This document shows positions 62,091-64,000 of a DNA stretch of 64,000 nt, in pieces (the stretch's first letter is position 1; the number at the start of each line of letters is the position of its first letter). The position numbers and the translations under genes are program-made. The notes beneath the pieces were generated by a model. It was not told the DNA's origin. It made no database searches and saw only the letters and a program-made list of their open reading frames with translations. Location: the NCBI GenBank assembly GCA_029783825.1, contig JAREIK010002440.1:1827571-1891570 (forward strand). The letters are read 5' to 3'. The stretch is from Sapria himalayana (lineage: Eukaryota > Streptophyta > Magnoliopsida > Malpighiales > Rafflesiaceae).

Positions 62091-64000
62091 AAAAAGAAGA
62101 AGAATAGTAAGGAAAACAAGAAGAACAAGAAAAAGGAGAAGAATATGAATAATAGGAAAAGAAGAAAAGAAAAAAAAAAGAATTAAGAAAAATGTAATAT
62201 AAAATATAATGTTGAAGATGAAGTATAAAATGTATAAAATCAACAAGTTGAAGAATAAGAGAAGAGGAAGAAGAGAGAAAAAAGAAGGAAAATAAAAATA
62301 AGATGTAGGAGTCCATGAAGAAGGACATGGAATGGAACAAAGAAAAAAAAAATAACAACAAGAAGATGATGAAATATAGTAGATGTAGGAAGCACTACAA
62401 GAAGATGATGTTGATGATGAATGGAAAGTAAGAACAATAAGCGAAAAAGAAAGAAATAAAAGAAGATAATGATAGTGATCATGATGAAGAAGAAGAATTG
62501 TAATAACAAAAATAAAAGAGAGATGAAGAACTAGAATTAGATGATGATAATGAAAAAGTCGAAGAGAATGAAGAATAAGGAAAAGGAGTACAGGTAGAAG
62601 TATTAAAAGAATGGGAAGAATATAAAGATGGAGAGAGAGAAGAAAAATAAGAACATTAAGTACAAGGAGGAGAAGAAAAATAATAGCAACAAAAAAATGA
62701 TGATGATGATTATTTTTATTATCATTATTAAGTCGATGATGAAAAATAAGAACATGATAAAAAAAATAAGAAGATGATCACGATGATCATGATGATGATG
62801 ACAAAAAATAAAAAGATAGAATAGGAAGAATGAAATGATAAACAAAAACACGAAAAAGAAAAAAAAAGAAAGCAATGATAAATAATAATAAGAAGAAAAA
62901 AAGATAACACGAAGAAGAAAAAAAGATAACAAGAAGAAGAAGAAGAAGAAGATCAGGAAGATGAGAAATGATAAGTTTAGGAGGATGAAGAGATGGTCAA
63001 AGAAGATGAAAAACAAAATGTGGATGAGGAGGAAAAAGATGGAGGAGGAGGAGAAAAATAATATGAGATGTAAAAGAATGAGGAGGTAGAGAAGATGATA
63101 ATGATGATGATAATATTAATCATTATCATATTGAACAAGAAGAAGATGATGATAAAGATTAGCCTGAATAGAAAAAACATAAAAAACAAGAATAACTTGA
63201 ATAATAAGACTAAGCAAAATAAGAAAAAAAAAGAAAAAAGAAAAATATGAAGAAGTAGAAAGAAGAACAACAAAAATTAGTAAAATATTGATAATAATAA
63301 TTATAATAAAAAAATAGAATTAGAAGAACATAAGAAAAAAAAGAAGATGATGATGAAGAAACTATGAGGATGAATTGAAGAATGGGAAAACAAAGAAGAA
63401 GAACAAAAAAAGAAGATAAAGAAGAAGAACATAAAAAAAGATAAAGAATAAGAACAAACAAACAAGATGAAGTGGAACAAGAAGAAAACTATTATTATGA
63501 AGAAGATTAAAATGATGATAATGATGACGAGAAGCAAGAATAAAAAGAATAAGAACAAGAATAAAAAAAATATAGAAGAAGAATAACAATAAAAAAAAGA
63601 AGAAAAAAAATATGGAAGAAGATTAAAAATAATTACAAAAAAGAATAATAGTAATAATAATAATAATAATAATTAGAAGAACATAAAAAGAAAAAAAGAT
63701 GATGATGATTAATATAAATGAAGATGAAGTGGAAGAAGATGATAACAAAAAATAAGAAGAAAATGGATAAGACGAAAAGGAAGAAAAAAAAGATGAGGAG
63801 AATAAGAATAACTAAAATTACTCATAGGAAGAAGAATAATAAGAATAAGAAGATGAGGAAGAAGAAAAAGATAGTAATGATAATGTTGAATAAAAAAGAA
63901 AAAGAAGATGAAAGAACATAGAATACAAAAAGAAAAACATGATGAAGTAGAACAAAAAGATTAATCAAAAGTAGAGGAATAATTGGAGGAAAAATAAATA

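Larger units (their letters stand above)
55235..64000 (-). repeat. Giant imperfect GAA-type purine tract (TTC on the minus strand), continuing past the window
   Basis: From here to the window end the + strand is A+G with scattered T: GAA, GAT, AAT and GAG triplets. It is the strand-inverted counterpart of tracts 1-4, at least 8.8 kb long. GATGAT runs, AAT runs (about 62058-62085 and 63648-63672) and GTTGTT (about 56132-56149) occur. Long frames on both strands are Lys/Arg/Met/Glu or Phe/Leu/Ser artefacts. No gene is supported. Confidence 0.93.

Overview
The window looks like gene-poor, AT-rich nuclear DNA of a flowering plant. The evidence is the set of transposon remnants (CACTA, Ty1/copia, hAT and an L1-type LINE, all plant-like), plus decayed copies of two conserved eukaryotic genes, an ARF1-class GTPase and the mitochondrial chaperone TIM9. 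I could not identify the species. I found no intact protein-coding gene, no rRNA, no tRNA and no CRISPR array. Every recognisable coding sequence is a pseudogene or a transposon remnant.

The dominant component is enormous imperfect pyrimidine/purine DNA. The + strand is T+C (TTC-type) at about 425-10133, 20119-26410, 28304-31355, 33040-33568 and 43874-45465. It is A+G (GAA-type) from about 55235 to the end of the window, so strand asymmetry flips once. Many long open frames exist inside these tracts, but they encode only Phe/Leu/Ser/Tyr or Lys/Arg/Met/Glu runs and are composition artefacts. The tracts carry higher-order repeats: tandem duplications at 2219-2751 and 56235-57276, and similar segments kilobases apart.

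Two roughly 10 kb CACTA-type transposons interrupt the pyrimidine DNA. Element 2 (33569-43873) has both CACTA termini, TTT on both sides, and subterminal repeats. It carries a TIM9-like gene fragment that is itself split by a small copia LTR retrotransposon (38430-40791). Element 1 (10134 to about 20118) belongs to the same family in the opposite orientation. It has lost its right terminus, and it contains a long AT-rich tandem repeat, a retroposed ARF pseudogene with a 14-bp target duplication, and a 1.3 kb palindrome.

The other inserts are an L1-type LINE fragment with an internal 160-bp tandem duplication (31830-33010), two decayed hAT elements in tandem and the same orientation (45923-49450 and about 50030-53591), and a 52-bp-period minisatellite (54595-54935) next to the GAA tract. 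CATGAC-rich sequence borders several of the tracts. I found no evidence of a new protein system. The notable content is genome architecture: nested transposition into unstable triplet-like repeats and gene-fragment capture.
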